NCBI GenBank assembly: GCA_036172665.1
Contig: CM069875.1
Coordinates: 13,658,001 to 13,722,000 of the forward strand
DNA: 64,000 nucleotides
Source: Prosopocoilus inquinatus
Lineage: Eukaryota > Arthropoda > Insecta > Coleoptera > Lucanidae
Direction: 5' to 3'
The stretch's first letter is position 1. Every line of letters starts with the position of its first letter. Below are positions 10,978-23,500 of this stretch, in pieces. The notes beneath the pieces are model-generated. The model made no database searches. It was given only the letters and a program-made list of their open reading frames with translations, and was not told where the DNA came from. The position numbers were made by a program, and so were the translations under genes.

Positions 10978-12761
10978 TCACTGAGTGTTCTTGACGCATA
11001 ACATATTGGTCTGTCTCTTCCAAGTACGCCTTGAGATAAAATCTATTATAATTTTCGATCCTTTTTTAAGACATTTAGTTAATGGTTTAGTTACTTTAGT
11101 GAAATTTTGTATGAATTTGCGGTAATAACGCACCAATCCTAAAAATGATTTAATTTCGGTAACTGTTTTCGACAATGGATATTTACGTATCGCTTCGATC
11201 TTATCTGGATTTGGTAGTACACTTTCCATGGTTATAAGATGCCCTAGGCATACAGCTTCCTTACGTAAAAATTCACATTTAATTGAATTTTTAAATTTAC
11301 TTCTCTCGATCGTTGGAAATTTTTTTCTAATTTTTCCAAATGTTCTTGCAAAATAGTTGAATACACAATAATGTCGTCTAAATAAACGTGGCATATGTCT
11401 TCTTGTAAACCTCTAAGCACATTATCCATCATTCCCTGGAATGTTGTCGGTGAGTTCTTGAGTTCAAAAGGCATTCTTTTAAATTCGTAGTGCCCCTGCT
11501 CGGTTTGAAAGGTAGTTTTTGGAATATCCTTTTCAACCATCTCAATTTGGTGATAACCAGATGCTAGCTCCAGTGTTGTAAAATACTGCGATCGGGCCAA
11601 TTTATCCAAAATGTCTGTTATACTTGGGATTAGGTATTTATCATCAATAGTTTGATCGTTTAGTTTTCTATAGTCGATCACCATTCAGATTTTTTGTTCT
11701 CCTGATGCATCTGTTTTCTTAGGTACGATGCTGACAGGTGCGGACCATGGACTACAACTTTCTTGAATAATGTCTTGTTCCAATAATTGATTTACTTGTC
11801 TTTTAATTTCCTCTTTCTGTTGTAGTGCCTTCCTATAAGGTTTGATGTATACTGGTACTTCACTTTTCATATTGAGAGTATGTCTAACTTTATTCGTAAA
11901 CGTTAAAGGTAATCGTTCATCGTAACAAATATCTTTGTATTTTAAACATAACATTTCAATTGCATTCGTTTCTTCTTCGTTTAAATGTTCTAATCGAAGT
12001 TTACTATACACATTCTCTAACTGTTTCTTCAATTTCGTTGGTATTACATGATATTTGAGTTTGTGTAGGTTTAAATTCTCGGTACATTTCGACAGGAATT
12101 GGTTCTTCGATATTTAATTCTACCGGATAACCATTGAAATTAGCTATTTCAGTTATTACATGAAAATCTTTAGCGTCTGCTAGTGAAGCTGGAATTTCTA
12201 TTCCTGAAGTTAAAATCCGATGATTCATTACAACGTTAGTTAAATTTTTGGTTACCGGAATTTTTGTGATTCTGCGTTCTTGCGGACCTAAAGTAATTTT
12301 ATTATTTTCCAATGAATTTTAATATTTCCGAATTTAGTTCATAAAAGCTCATTTGGAACATTTACGATTGCTCCTAGTTGTTTCATTAAATTTACTCCAA
12401 TTAAACCGTCATAATTTCTGAAAAATCAAATACATGAAAAGTTAAGATTAATTGCGGAGGTGCTTTAAAAGTTTCTAAACAAGGAATATTAATCACGTAA
12501 TTGTGTTTAGTAACTGAATGAGCTGTTTGAATTGGAAATGGTTCATATGTAACAAAATCTGTGAAATATTCTTCCAAATTTTTTTGTACTTATCATTGAT
12601 CTAGTTGATCCTGTGTCGATTAAAAATTTGGCACTAATCTCAGGTAAAATTTTATAAGACAATTTTGAAGATGTGTTAGTATTTAATTTAATATTTTCAT
12701 TCATTTGAACATTTTCCATGTCTTCCATTTCTTCATCGCCCTGTAGATATTCGTCATCCAT
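10978..12761 (-). pseudogene. protease and reverse transcriptase of pol, broken
   Basis: Protease: F-L-I-D-T-G-S-T-R at 12543-12761 carries the catalytic D-T-G. A connector lies at 12004-12312. RT: N-terminal part 11685-12032 with S-P-W-S-A-P-V, then 11244-11684 with V-I-D-Y-R-K-L-N, L-E-L-A-S-G-Y-H-Q and the active site Y-L-D-D-I-I-V. A frameshift leads into 10978-11394 with F-L-G-L-V-R-Y-Y-R-K-F-I. RNase H is almost wholly deleted between 10978 and 10752. The family uses these enzymes for minus- and plus-strand cDNA synthesis. Confidence 0.8.
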
Positions 12762-14457
12762 TTCCTCGGTTTCATATGTATTTTCCGTATAATATGCTTG
12801 ATTTCGAAATCTTCGTCTTGTTCTTGACAGTGCAATCCTTCTGCCATCCAGTTTCTTGGACCCGTAGATTTAAAATACTGATTTATATTACCGCTTGCTG
12901 ATGATTTTGACTTCTCGAACTTCCTAAGTCCATAGGCGTCTGTCTTGGTTGCCTGCCGCTTCTGCTCCAATTGTCCAGGCTTCTTCACAAATTTAAAAGA
13001 TGATTGATTTGGTCGTAACGGATGTTGTTGCCATTGTGGTTTTATTTGAATTCGCTGTGTTGAATTAGACATTGGTTGATTCATTCTTGGTTGAAATGAT
13101 TGTTACCCAAAATTTGGCGTTTAATATGTTATTGATTTATTTTTCGCGTCCGAATAAACTTATTTTAGCGGAATTTGTTGTCGTATAGGTTTAAATTCAG
13201 TTTTATTTACGCTGTTAGGCTGTTTAGTAAAATAATTAAAATTTTCTTCGAGTACGTACGACATTGCTATTTCAATATTTTCAAAATTTCTAAACCTCTA
13301 ATTTGTGCGACAGTGTAGTGAAAAATCAGGAGGGGCGGACATCCAAACCCGAGAGCGACTCCAGAAAGAATCTGCTGCGGAGTCCTGCCTTAGATTAGTG
13401 GTGGTCCCTCTGAATATCAGGTATAGTTTGCCCACCCCCCTTTTTGTATAAGCCGAATTTCTATTACTTTTTGCTTCAATATATTCTTTTTAGTTAGTAG
13501 CAATGTCTTTTCCTTAATTTACTTATTTTCAGTAATGCTTGACGACTGTACACAGTTCTAAAGCCTGAAGAACCCTAAAGCCTCTGACCTTTTAAATATT
13601 TTAATCAGTGTCAAATAAGATACATGTAACCCAAAATTCCTTTTGGTACTTAAAAAAAAGAACACGTTACCCATTGTTCAAAATTATTCTTATTTGTCTT
13701 AAATCGCCCCCCTACAGTAGGTGGTGCTGCAACCAGGAATCTTTTAATAATTTTTTTTGTTTTTGTTTCCAAATTAGAAACCATGGTTTCAAAGTTAAAA
13801 CAGCAGTGCCATCCTACAGTAGTTCAATTTTTACCGCTCGCTTACCCGCATTATTTTCTGTCATTTTAACTTTAGTTAGTGAAAGATTTAATATATCTTT
13901 ACACCGCATACCAAAACTGTACGCTGTTTCACCCTTTTCCATTTTCAGTTGCATTAAGTCCTGTATTAGACAACGTTCTGATCTCTGATCACAAAAGTTC
14001 AATCGCAAAAGTGATTTTAAATCCGCCCAGGATGTAATACATTCTCTATTTCCTACTAATTGTAAAGCTCTTCCGGTTAATTTTGATTGGAATAATCTTA
14101 ACAGAAATTCGTTAATAGGATCAGCTCCCTGATTTTGATTTGCAAAAGTATAATTAAATATTCACAAGAATTTATGTACATAGAAAGTGTATTTGGATTG
14201 CCGTCGTATTGTGGTATAAGAGCTACATGATTTTGTGTAATATCTTTAACAGTTGGTTGTGCCATTTCAACAAAATTGAGATTTGTATCTGAATTGTTTT
14301 CTAAACTACTGGTACCACTGCTAGTACTTATTTTACTTCAAATACTACTTCGCAAATTTTTATTGCAAGATGAAAGTTTATTACTACTTGCTAAATTTGA
14401 ATTATTCAACGATAAATTCGTTAATGATTCGAACAGATCATCTTCAGATTCACTCAT
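12701..14457 (-). pseudogene. gag of errantivirus-like element, broken
   Basis: The likely start is the ATG at 14457-14455 (M-S-E-S-E-D-D). Pieces at 13814-14008 (C-D-Q-R-S-E and Y-S-F-G-M-R-C-K-D-I-L), about 13170-13300, and 12701-13084 fit an errantivirus Gag, which lacks a CCHC knuckle. Frames are shifted several times. A stretch near 13315-13600 shows no Gag similarity and may be an insertion. It overlaps the start of the protease frame. Confidence 0.65.
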
Positions 14458-14830
14458 TAACTAATTAAAATTAAAACGCATTTCATGAACATGTAAAAAT
14501 AAAAGCTAATTATTCAGCGATAAATGTTTGCGTTCAAAATCAAACAAATGAATGAAAAATTAACTCACATTAAAAATAACAGAGAATAAATTTTCTTCTG
14601 GAATTCGCTGAGTTGTTGCTTTCCGTTTTCGGTGTCTTCTTTGTTGCGTGAGAATCGATGGTTGATGCCCCGGCGTCGATATAAGATCGCCGCGACCGAC
14701 GTTGAGGTCCCGCTGTTTGTATCGATGTTAGATCTCGTTGCTCCGATGTATAGGATTTGGATCTTCAGCACGAAACGTTGAAACGTATCAATCACTTCCC
14801 AAATTTTATGGTCGGCAATTGATTATTGCT

Positions 14831-14849
14831 GACCCTGCTGACTGCGCCA
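14831..14849 (-). other. primer-binding site, tRNA-Ser type
   Basis: Directly inside the 5' LTR the element-sense strand reads TGGCGCAGTC-AGCAGGGTC, complementary at its first bases to the 3' end of insect tRNA-Ser, the primer used by 17.6/297-type elements. Confidence 0.75.
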
Positions 14850-15056
14850 GTGTTTTCAAATCGATTTTGAGTTAAAAAAAAACACTGAAGTTATAAAACA
14901 AGTTTACTGTATCAAAACTGGATTATAACTGCATGTACGTAACTTTACAACTGCATTACATAAAAAATAGTGTCAGCAGACCTTCACTTCCGGCTTTGCA
15001 TGGGAAAACTGCATAATCTGCTCATCTTATGCAATGCTTGTTATCATATCATAACT
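14849..15056 (-). repeat. 5' LTR of errantivirus-like element
   Basis: 208-bp partner of 8228-8440; same AGT...ACT ends in element sense. Several substitutions and indels between the two LTRs show an old insertion. Confidence 0.8.
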
Positions 15057-15760
15057 CGGGTCCAAAATAAAAATTGTGTGTAACGCTTGTAATTTTCGGT
15101 CTGCTTAAGCTGTTACCAAATTATGTAATCAAGAAACCAAGTCATAACACAAAAATTTTATGTAAAAAAGCCTTGCATCAGTCACTTGAAAAATCGTGTG
15201 AAATTTTTTTGTGTATGTAACAGTTAAGAACCCAAGAGACAAAGCTGATTGTTTTAAGTACTGCTTACGGATATAAATGAATAAGCTAACTATTCGTAAG
15301 AGCTAAGTACCAAGTACTCGTCTAAGTATCAAGCGAACACATTTTATGAAACCTCAGCGGAACCTATTAAAATGTTGTCTGACTTACATTTCCTAATTAT
15401 GACAATTTTTTAATTTTTGCATTTTAAAAAGATTCCATTTTTAGCCATACTAATAGTTGCTCACTGGACCTTTTCTGCTTATATTTGGTTAACGAACATG
15501 CACAAACTATTGGTCAAAAAAGTTAAAAAAAGTTAATGTATTGTTCATATGTATGAACACTTTATTCCATAATTTTCTTTTATTAAATTTAGGTAAAAGT
15601 TAATATTTTTACATATTTTGAAAATTAGCAGAAAGGAGATAGACAATAACTGCCGAGTGACTGAAAATGCTTTGCCATAAATATTGTCAGCTCAGTTTAA
15701 GAAAATGTAGCATTTTTAATACTTACGTATCAGTAAATTAAGTACAATTTTTTATTTCAG
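15057..15760. other. non-coding, possible intron
   Basis: No ORF or repeat recognised. If the exon at 15761 is real this is the 3' end of its upstream intron, ending in a T-rich tract and TTTATTTCAG. Confidence 0.35.
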
Positions 15761-15830
15761 TCAAAATCGTTTGGAGTATGAAAAACGTGTGAGAGCCCAA
15801 GCCCGAGCAATGCGACAACAAGAACTATAA
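15761..15830 (+). CDS. possible last coding exon of a host gene
   Basis: A pyrimidine-rich tract ending in TTTATTTCAG (15751-15760) is followed by 69 bases of open frame coding a basic, helical, arginine- and glutamine-rich tail (R-L-E-Y-E-K-R-V, ending A-M-R-Q-Q-E-L) and a TAA at 15828-15830. An AATAAA signal follows 30 bases later. This is the layout of a terminal exon: acceptor, short C-terminal coding part, stop, 3' UTR, poly(A) signal. The reading phase implies one base (T) completes a codon begun in the previous exon. No upstream exon is found in the window, so it would lie more than 15 kb away, or this is a retained fragment. The gene is not recognised. Confidence 0.4.
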
Positions 15831-15859
15831 AATGGATTTATATTCTACTCTCCTGTTTT

Positions 15860-15865
15860 AATAAA
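15860..15865 (+). terminator. AATAAA poly(A) signal
   Basis: AATAAA 30 bases after the stop codon of the putative terminal exon; a second AATAAA-like motif (near 15890) follows. Confidence 0.4.
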
Positions 15866-17054
15866 ATTTTGCGTATGTTGTCTCATAAGAAATAAATGAA
15901 AGATATTTACTTCGGACAAAAATTATTATTTTATGTGTTCTAATGTATTAAGATTTGTATTTTCTGTAATCCCTTTTTATACTTCATTGTGTAGTGTACA
16001 CTGTTTAATTACTTCAGCGTGCATTTTTCTTCCACATTTTAAGTAAACGTATAGCTGAATTAAATGTTGGATTTAATGGAACTTTTAATAATAATTCTTA
16101 CTATAAAATTTGTTTTTTTTTTTTTAAATTCCTAAACATTATCTCTTACCATACGCGTACCAAGTCATACACATTTAAAGGACAACACTATTTTACAAAT
16201 GGTTACGTCATTATACAGGCTGTTCGACTTACTCCAGCTTCCTTGGTACCCGTCTAGTTACTCATTTTACCAAAAAATGTTTCAAATGAGTAACTTCGTA
16301 TTGTTACAGCCGGGAATTGCGACGCCTACAAATTCTGCCTTTCAATTATTTCGGTAACGGTTCATGTTTTTATTATTAAAATCGACTAAATTTCTGTTGT
16401 ATGGGGGCAGCTATGAAAATTTTATTAAATAAGGTTTCTTAAATTAATTTCTGACTGTATTGTCAATTTCATTCTAAAAACAGAAAAATAATATTTCAAT
16501 ACATATCTACCATCCAAAATGTTTTATTTACATATTCTGCATGTATTAGAATTCTTGGTATGACTTTTTACACATTTTCAAAGAGAAATTTACACTTACC
16601 AAACAACATTTTATGTAAACTAATAAATAAATCCAAAATATTGAAAATAATACTAAAATTGTTGGTTATAATATTGGTTCTAAGTTGTTCTCAGCTATTA
16701 TTTATTAGTAATAACTTTCTATTGTGTCTCAGTAATAACATATTTTCCTTGATATCACAATTTTTTTGGTTCTTCGATTAAATTGTGTTTTTTTTTTAAT
16801 TCCTACTAGACGGATGGTTTGAAAAATTATAATTTCTCTAGTTTTCATAGCCCACTATCTAAAAGCAGTACCAAAAAATGGAAAAAAAGAATTAGGTATT
16901 AAACAGAAATCATCGATAACGAGTGATCTATAAGAGATAGGTATAGGGAGTGCTAATACAGGACGAAAGAACATTTAATCCTGAGTTAAAAAACTTTTCG
17001 ACAGTTGAAATTATTTCGAAAAGAAGTTACTTTTCAACCAGCCTGTAAGCAGTC
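15866..17054. other. AT-rich DNA, no gene seen
   Basis: No credible ORF. A short open frame at 16560-16781 is AT-driven low complexity. Ends at the target site of the gypsy element. Confidence 0.4.
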
Positions 17055-17058
17055 AAGT

Positions 17059-18558
17059 TGCTACCTTACCTTTCCAGGAAGATAATCAGATGTTGCACCG
17101 TGACGTCAGTTTCGACGCATCCGGCAGCTAACAGTCGTGACAGGCGTGGGAGTAATCTCAAACCAACAACAACGACCCAAACAAAAAAAAAACTAACAAA
17201 AAGGCGCCACTCAATTTAATTTACTTTCCGCGGGAAATTAAGAAAAACGCGGTACGTCCTTGTTAAACAAATTGTTTTATTTACACAAAAAAAGAAAAAC
17301 AGAACAGTGAAAAATTAAACAGTTTACAAAATAAACCACGCAGTACACAAAACAACAAAAAGAAATAAATGCGACACAACAAAATTTAAGTGTTCATTAA
17401 AAAAAAAAACAAATTAAGTAATTACGCAACAAACTTACGTTGCAAACAGGAAAAGAAAAAGGATTGATTCAAATCCCTCGTAAGGGGTCCTCTACTCGTA
17501 AGGGTGACGGTCGAGGTAAAACAAGCGTTCGTTGTTCGCAACAATAATCAATTAAAAAAAGAAATAAAAAGGTCCGACCTTGTCCGTTGGTCAGTTAGGC
17601 GGTCCCAAATTTTCCTCGGGCCGCAACACGTCAGCCACGGAGAGGGCAAATTGACGAGTCTCGGGTCGAGTCCGTCGGCGGAAGGTAATTTCTACACTTC
17701 TCGCAGAAATTTCGATATCCCAAACGCAAAAAGGGGGGGGGGGGGAAGAAAAAGCCTGAAGAAAGAAACAAATATGCCCCCCATTACACACGAATCAAAC
17801 AATTTCCCACACTTATTAACTCACCTGCCCTAACAAGCAGGCTTTCTGAGGAAAACGCAAAACAAGCGTTTATTGCTGCAGCAATCGCACAGGATCCGGT
17901 CAAAGCCGAAGGGGAATTTGTCCACGCAGAGGACGAATTCACGCACAACACCGAGTGAAAATCACTCACCCAACACACAAATTACTTGCGATCACTGCGG
18001 GAATTAATTTGGGAATGAATCCAGAACTTGGTTCGTGGTAACGAGTTAAAACGGGGAGAACGGGGGAGAACATTCCAAAATCATACCAATGAACCAATCC
18101 CAATAAGTGTCTGACTAAGCCTCAGCCAATCAATTCGAATGTCATAGTTCGTTTCACACGGCGGTAGAGATTGCGACATAGAATGAAATCGAAATTATAA
18201 CTGACTAAGCAAGAAAAAAAGGAACAAAAAAAAAACGCGTCAAGCCGACGCCGCGTGAAAGCCCATAAAGCGAATTGAAAACAGCCTAACACTTTTCCCT
18301 GGGTAAAATAAACAAACGTATTTTCTCAAAGAACACGAAGTCGTAAAGCAAGCGCGGAGAATGTGTAATTAAGCGCAGCCCGAAACGAGCGGCGTTGTAA
18401 AAGAGATCTGCGTCGGCGATAAAAAAAAACACCGCAAATGCGACGAAAGGTTGATTTCGCCAGCACGCCGGCGGCTAGCCTGAAAACACATCTATTTTTA
18501 ACTCGCAATACAACATACAGGGTGGCTCAAAACAACCGGGGAAATTTGCACGGTAACA
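17059..18558 (-). repeat. 3' LTR of young gypsy element
   Basis: Reads TGCTACC...GGTAACA on the plus strand. In element sense it starts TGTTACC, with CACCCTGTATG near its 5' end. It is preceded in element sense by a purine-rich AGTAAGGGTGGGAT (plus 18559-18572), the likely polypurine tract. Contains a G homopolymer near 17740. ORFs inside are not genes. Confidence 0.95.
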
Positions 18559-20560
18559 ATCCCACCCTTACTTCGATGGAAATTTTACCTAAGGAAAATT
18601 TCTAGACGAAACTATAGAGAGTTACTCAGAATAAACCGGGCATGTAGGGGGAGGGGCAACGACACGGGAACGCGGACGGAAACTCATAGTCTAAGACTGC
18701 GGACAAGACTTTACACAAAACGGACATTGGTCAAAGACCACGGGAAAAATTCAAACCAAACGTTACCCAAGCAGCAACACGCCCACACGGAGCATAAACC
18801 GGACTGGTACGCAAGAAGAGCAAAAGGGAAACAAAGAGTCAGGTGGGGTCCGCATGTTGACAAGCATCAACATCGTCTGACCAGGAAACACCACGCCACC
18901 TGGCAAACACAAGAAGAGGAAGTTAACTATACCACTCCCGATCAATACACCGCGCGGCCAAAAGAGTTTCCCAGGCAACGTAAAATTTGACAGTATTCTC
19001 AGGATGCTGGGACATCCTGGAAAAGACCAACATCACCGAGAAATTTACTTGGATCCACAACAATGTAAAACAAAAAAGAAACCCGTCTGTCCAGGACTTG
19101 GCCCAAACCACAACCAACCGCGCGCGTGTCACAGACATTGGGAGGTGGCAGAGTCCTAAGACTGTAACAACCAAGCCTGGGACAAACTTCGAAACTAAAC
19201 TAAAACAAAACCGGGGTAAAAACTATGGAAATGGCAAACTACAATGAAATATACGGGACAAAATGAATGGAAAGAGCAAATAATAACAACAAAATGAAAA
19301 TCCAAACGATCTCGGTCCATCGGAAGTCTTTTCCGAAACGAGAAGAAGAAGACAAAAGGGAAGGAAAAAAAATTAAATGATCCGGTGATCAACGCGAAAT
19401 TTTGCTATAAAGCAAGTGAAATTCGTGGTCGACTGGTAAGGTCGAACCGCGAAGCAATAAGGCACACTACGGTACCTGAAGTCAAATCCTACTCCCAGGG
19501 CAAAACTAAAATACGGGGAAGAAAATTTTACTAAGGTTAAAAGACTCTAATCCTGGGGATCCCCTAGTCACGAGGAGTTGTCAGCTCCGTCACGAAATTT
19601 GTCTTCCAAGAAGACCCACAACGATGAATTCCTCGCCACCAACCCTGCGCTCCAAATTTGATACAAGGTCAAAATTCGTCAAAGGACCAATACAAACCCA
19701 ACACAGAATTGTCAGCGGAGAAAACACCGTCCCACCAATACGACACAAAAACAAAATGAAACTCCTCACAACGAGATAAGCTCTCGTCAGGCGAAAAACA
19801 GTCACAACCGGGAGTTTTCCTACTTCAGAAAAAAAAGTAAACTGAAGAAAGTCGAATCCGGGTAATAAAAAAAAATTTGAGATGACTAAATCTCAAAAGG
19901 ACACCCAAACAAGGTAGAGGTTACAGGGGGGGAGGGGAAAGAAAGAGAGAAGTTGAGGAAGACAGACAACAGGAAAGTAAAAGTCCTCCAATCGGAACAC
20001 ACCATACTACAGCTCCGATTCCTCTGAGGAACATCCGATAGCGGTACGTCAGAGAGAGAGGGTAAGCGATACCTTCACGGGATCCAGCACGCTTGGAACT
20101 CCCACACGCTCTGGCGGGTGCTAAGAGATATCCCAGAGTCGGCAGAGCCGAGCTGATCAATCCGAAAGGGGATAGAGAGTTAGAGTAGAAGAAAGGGTGA
20201 AACAAGAAGAAAGGAAAGCAATATGCATGTGGATAGAGGCATCTCACGTCACAATCGCGAGGCCTGCCAGACGTCACTCATAGTGAAGTTCACGAAAAGA
20301 GAGGGCAAGAAGAGTCTTCACGAGATCCGACTCTCTTGTCATTCCCACAACTTCCGCAAACTGCAAGGCGACTTCTCGCAAACGACTAGACTGTCCGAAA
20401 AGTACCTCCATCACACGTGAACATCCGAAGACGTTCAATTCCGAAGGTGTTAGAGGAATTGGGACTGAATCTTTTAGGAGCCTTTTACTCCACGCAGAAG
20501 ATACGTCGGGAGAATTCTAAGGGACCCATCCCGCAGGTCGAAAGAACGAATAGGGTGAAC
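18559..20560 (-). other. 2-kb non-coding 3' region of gypsy element
   Basis: Between the pol stop and the 3' LTR there is no long ORF on the coding strand; short open frames there look random. It sits where other gypsy elements carry env. Base composition is more C/A-rich than the surrounding genome. It may hold packaging or regulatory sequence, or a lost third ORF. Confidence 0.5.
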
Positions 20561-23500
20561 CTATTCATCAGGGGGATCTGGTTTAAGATGTTCACTATTC
20601 CAGGTGCCAGGAAGTATATTGTCATCAAAATCCTTAAGTTCATACGTGTCTGACGACACACGACGATTAATGAGGAAAGGCCCAACAAACTTATCGGCCA
20701 ACTTGGCCGCGAAATGCTTAGAAGCATCCGACAATACAAAATTTTTACGCCAAACCCGTTGTTCAGGGTGATACTCAACCTTACGCCTACGGAGATCATA
20801 ACGGCCTTTAGCCTTCTCGTAAGCCTTTTGCAGCCTTCCTTGTACGTCCTTATATAGCACGGCAAACTTACCGGTACGAGATTGTAGATCCTTAGGATCC
20901 TGAGGGACAACTTCCAGAGACACATTCTTATCAGGGGTACTATCAGGGGTTAGACTACCTTTTAGGCACATCTCACGACCAAAATTGAGGAAGTATGGAG
21001 TCACACCAGTAACTTCATGACGAGCGGTTCGAAGAGCACAGGCGACCTTGGGCAAGAATAGATCCCATTTGCGGTGGTCTTCCGCCACATAAGCAGTCAA
21101 CATAGACTTAATAACGCGGTTAACGCGTTCGACAGGGTTCGCCTTAGGATGATAATACGAAGTGTACGCAGGGCGTACATGGTATGACGTCAGAAGTTTT
21201 TGATACTCTTTGGACTTGAATTGGACTCCATTATCGGAAATAATGGCGCGAGGTACACCGAAAACTAAGAAAATATTTTCCTCAATGTGCTGCACAATCT
21301 TTGGGGCGGTAGCTTTACGAAGAGGAAAACACAGGGTAAATTTACTAAAACAGTCAGTAGCCACTAGGATATATTGGTAACCACGAGAAAATCTAGGGAG
21401 TGGTCCAACAAGATCGATACTGATGACCTCCCAAGGACGAGTAATCTTGGAGTGACCTCCCATCATACCAGCTGGAGCCCTTTGTTCAGGTTTGGTACGG
21501 ATACACGTCTGGCAACGGTGGACATACTTTGCCACATCGGCATGCATCTTAGGCCAATAGTAATTTTGAGCGATTCTATTATACGTCTTATAAATTCCTA
21601 GATGACCACTGGTTGGAGAGTCATGACTTTCTTGAAGTATTTTTGACCGAGAATCCTTTGGGACAACAGTCTTCCAATGAGGTTCATCCTTAGCCAAACG
21701 ATAATATGTGTTTCGGACCAGTTTATAAATGACATTTCCCTCGACACGGAAACTAGGAAACTTTTCCGGAGTCAAACGAATTTTCTTAAGGAAATTCCAG
21801 TACCAACTGTCCTGAACGTTGTCAAAATCGATGGAGTCGATAACAGGGACGGTTCGAGAAAGCATATCAGGAACAACGTGATCTTTTCCTTTGCGATGGA
21901 TGACGCTAAAGTTATATTGTTGTAGGCGCACAGCCCAACGACACAATCGACCGGAAGGATTCTGCAACTTATTAAGCCAAAGGAGAGAGTGATGGTCTGT
22001 GATGACCTTAAAGTGCGAACCTTCTACATAAGGCCGAAGTTTTTCTATGGCCCACAACATCGCAAGGAGTTCCTTTTCGGTTGTTGAAAAGTTACGCTCG
22101 GTTCGAGTCAACGAGCGGCTTAGATAGCAGATGACTTTCTCACCTTCGTCTTGTTCTTGGGTAAGGACAGCACCTAGACCATAATCGGATGCGTCCGTTT
22201 GCATCGTAAATTCTTTGGTGAAGTCGGGACATGAGAGAACTGGAGCAGAAACTAAGTGCTCACGAATTTTTTCCCAAGCTTCATCACAAGTCTCATCCCA
22301 CCTATGCTTAGAATTTTTCTTAAGCAAGTTTGTCAAAGGGGCGATAATAGTGGAAAATCCAGGGATAAACCTCCGATACCAAGAAGCAGTTCCTATCAAA
22401 CGGCGAACTTCCTTAACCGTAGTTGGCTTAGGCATCTTAAGAATTGATTGTACCTTTTCAGGGTCAACATGAAGACCATGACGATCCACTACATACCCTA
22501 GGTACTTGAGTTCGCTAAGACAAAAATTGCATTTTTCTTCGTTCAAGGTTAGTCCGGCCTTGGTCAGGCGTTTATGGACTTCGGAGAGTACTTCGAGATG
22601 TTTGTCGAAGGTTTGAGTCACAATAATGATGTCGTCTAAATAGACGAACACATGTGGTTCAAGATCAGCACCGATTACACAGTCGATAAATCTTTGCCAA
22701 GTTGCAGGAGAATTATGAAGACCAAAAGGCATTCTGCGAAATTGATACAAACCGCGGTTAGGTACGGTAAAAGCGGTGTATTGGCGGGATTCTTCGGCAA
22801 CCGGAATTTGCCAGTATGCTGACTTGATATCTAAGGAAGATAGATACTTAGCATCTTTGAGTTTATCAAGGGTGTTCGAGACATAAGGTAGAGGATAAGC
22901 ATCCTTGGTCGTAACTTGGTTGAGCTTCCGATAGTCCACACAAAAGCGGAAAGAACCATCCTTTTTGGGTACAAGAAGAATGGGCGATGACCAAGCACTC
23001 TTAGATTTCTCAACAATTCCACGCTTAATCATGTCGTCAAGTTCTGTATCGACGATGGCTTGTCTTGCTGGCGAAATCGGGTAATATCGTTGTTTGATTG
23101 GTGGGCTATCAGTACGGATGACGTGTTCGACCAATTGGGTACATCCTAGTTCACGGTTTCTGGAATCAGCAAACAGCTGTTCGGTCCGTTCATTAAGTTG
23201 GGTCTGTTGATCATTTGTCAGATGACCCCAAGATGTGACATGTTCGACTGAGTCAATGAATTCCTTTCCAAAACTCCACTCACCGGAGCGCAAGTCAGGG
23301 ACGATGCCCATCAACTTCCAAAAATCTGCGCCGAGAATTAAGGAATGCGGCAACTCAGGAACGACAAGAACGTCGATCACTTTGACACGGTCACGAAGTT
23401 GGATAGGGGTGGTAACATTACCAGGACTACTACAGGGTTGTCCATTCGCAACAGTGCATGACGTCACATGTTTCGTAAAAGGTAAGTTTAAAGTCTGAAG

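Larger units (their letters stand above)
8228..15056 (-). mobile_element. errantivirus-like Ty3/gypsy element, decayed
   Basis: Two ~210-bp direct repeats (8228-8440 and 14849-15056) bound a 6.8-kb unit read on the minus strand in the order gag, protease, RT, integrase, env. In element sense the LTR starts AGTTAT and ends AACACT, the AGT...ACT ends of the 17.6/297/gypsy group, and a tRNA-Ser type primer site follows the 5' LTR. Reading frames are broken many times and most of RNase H is missing. 4-bp flanks do not match; rearrangement at the left junction (69-bp tandem duplication) may explain this. Confidence 0.85.

Noticed and set aside
17504..17833. 109-codon ORF, also present at 25668
   Set aside because: Repeated only because it lies in the LTR; frame differs by the G-homopolymer length between the two LTRs.
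18727..18990. 87-codon ORF on the plus strand
   Set aside because: Antisense to the gypsy element's non-coding 3' region; no recognisable motif.
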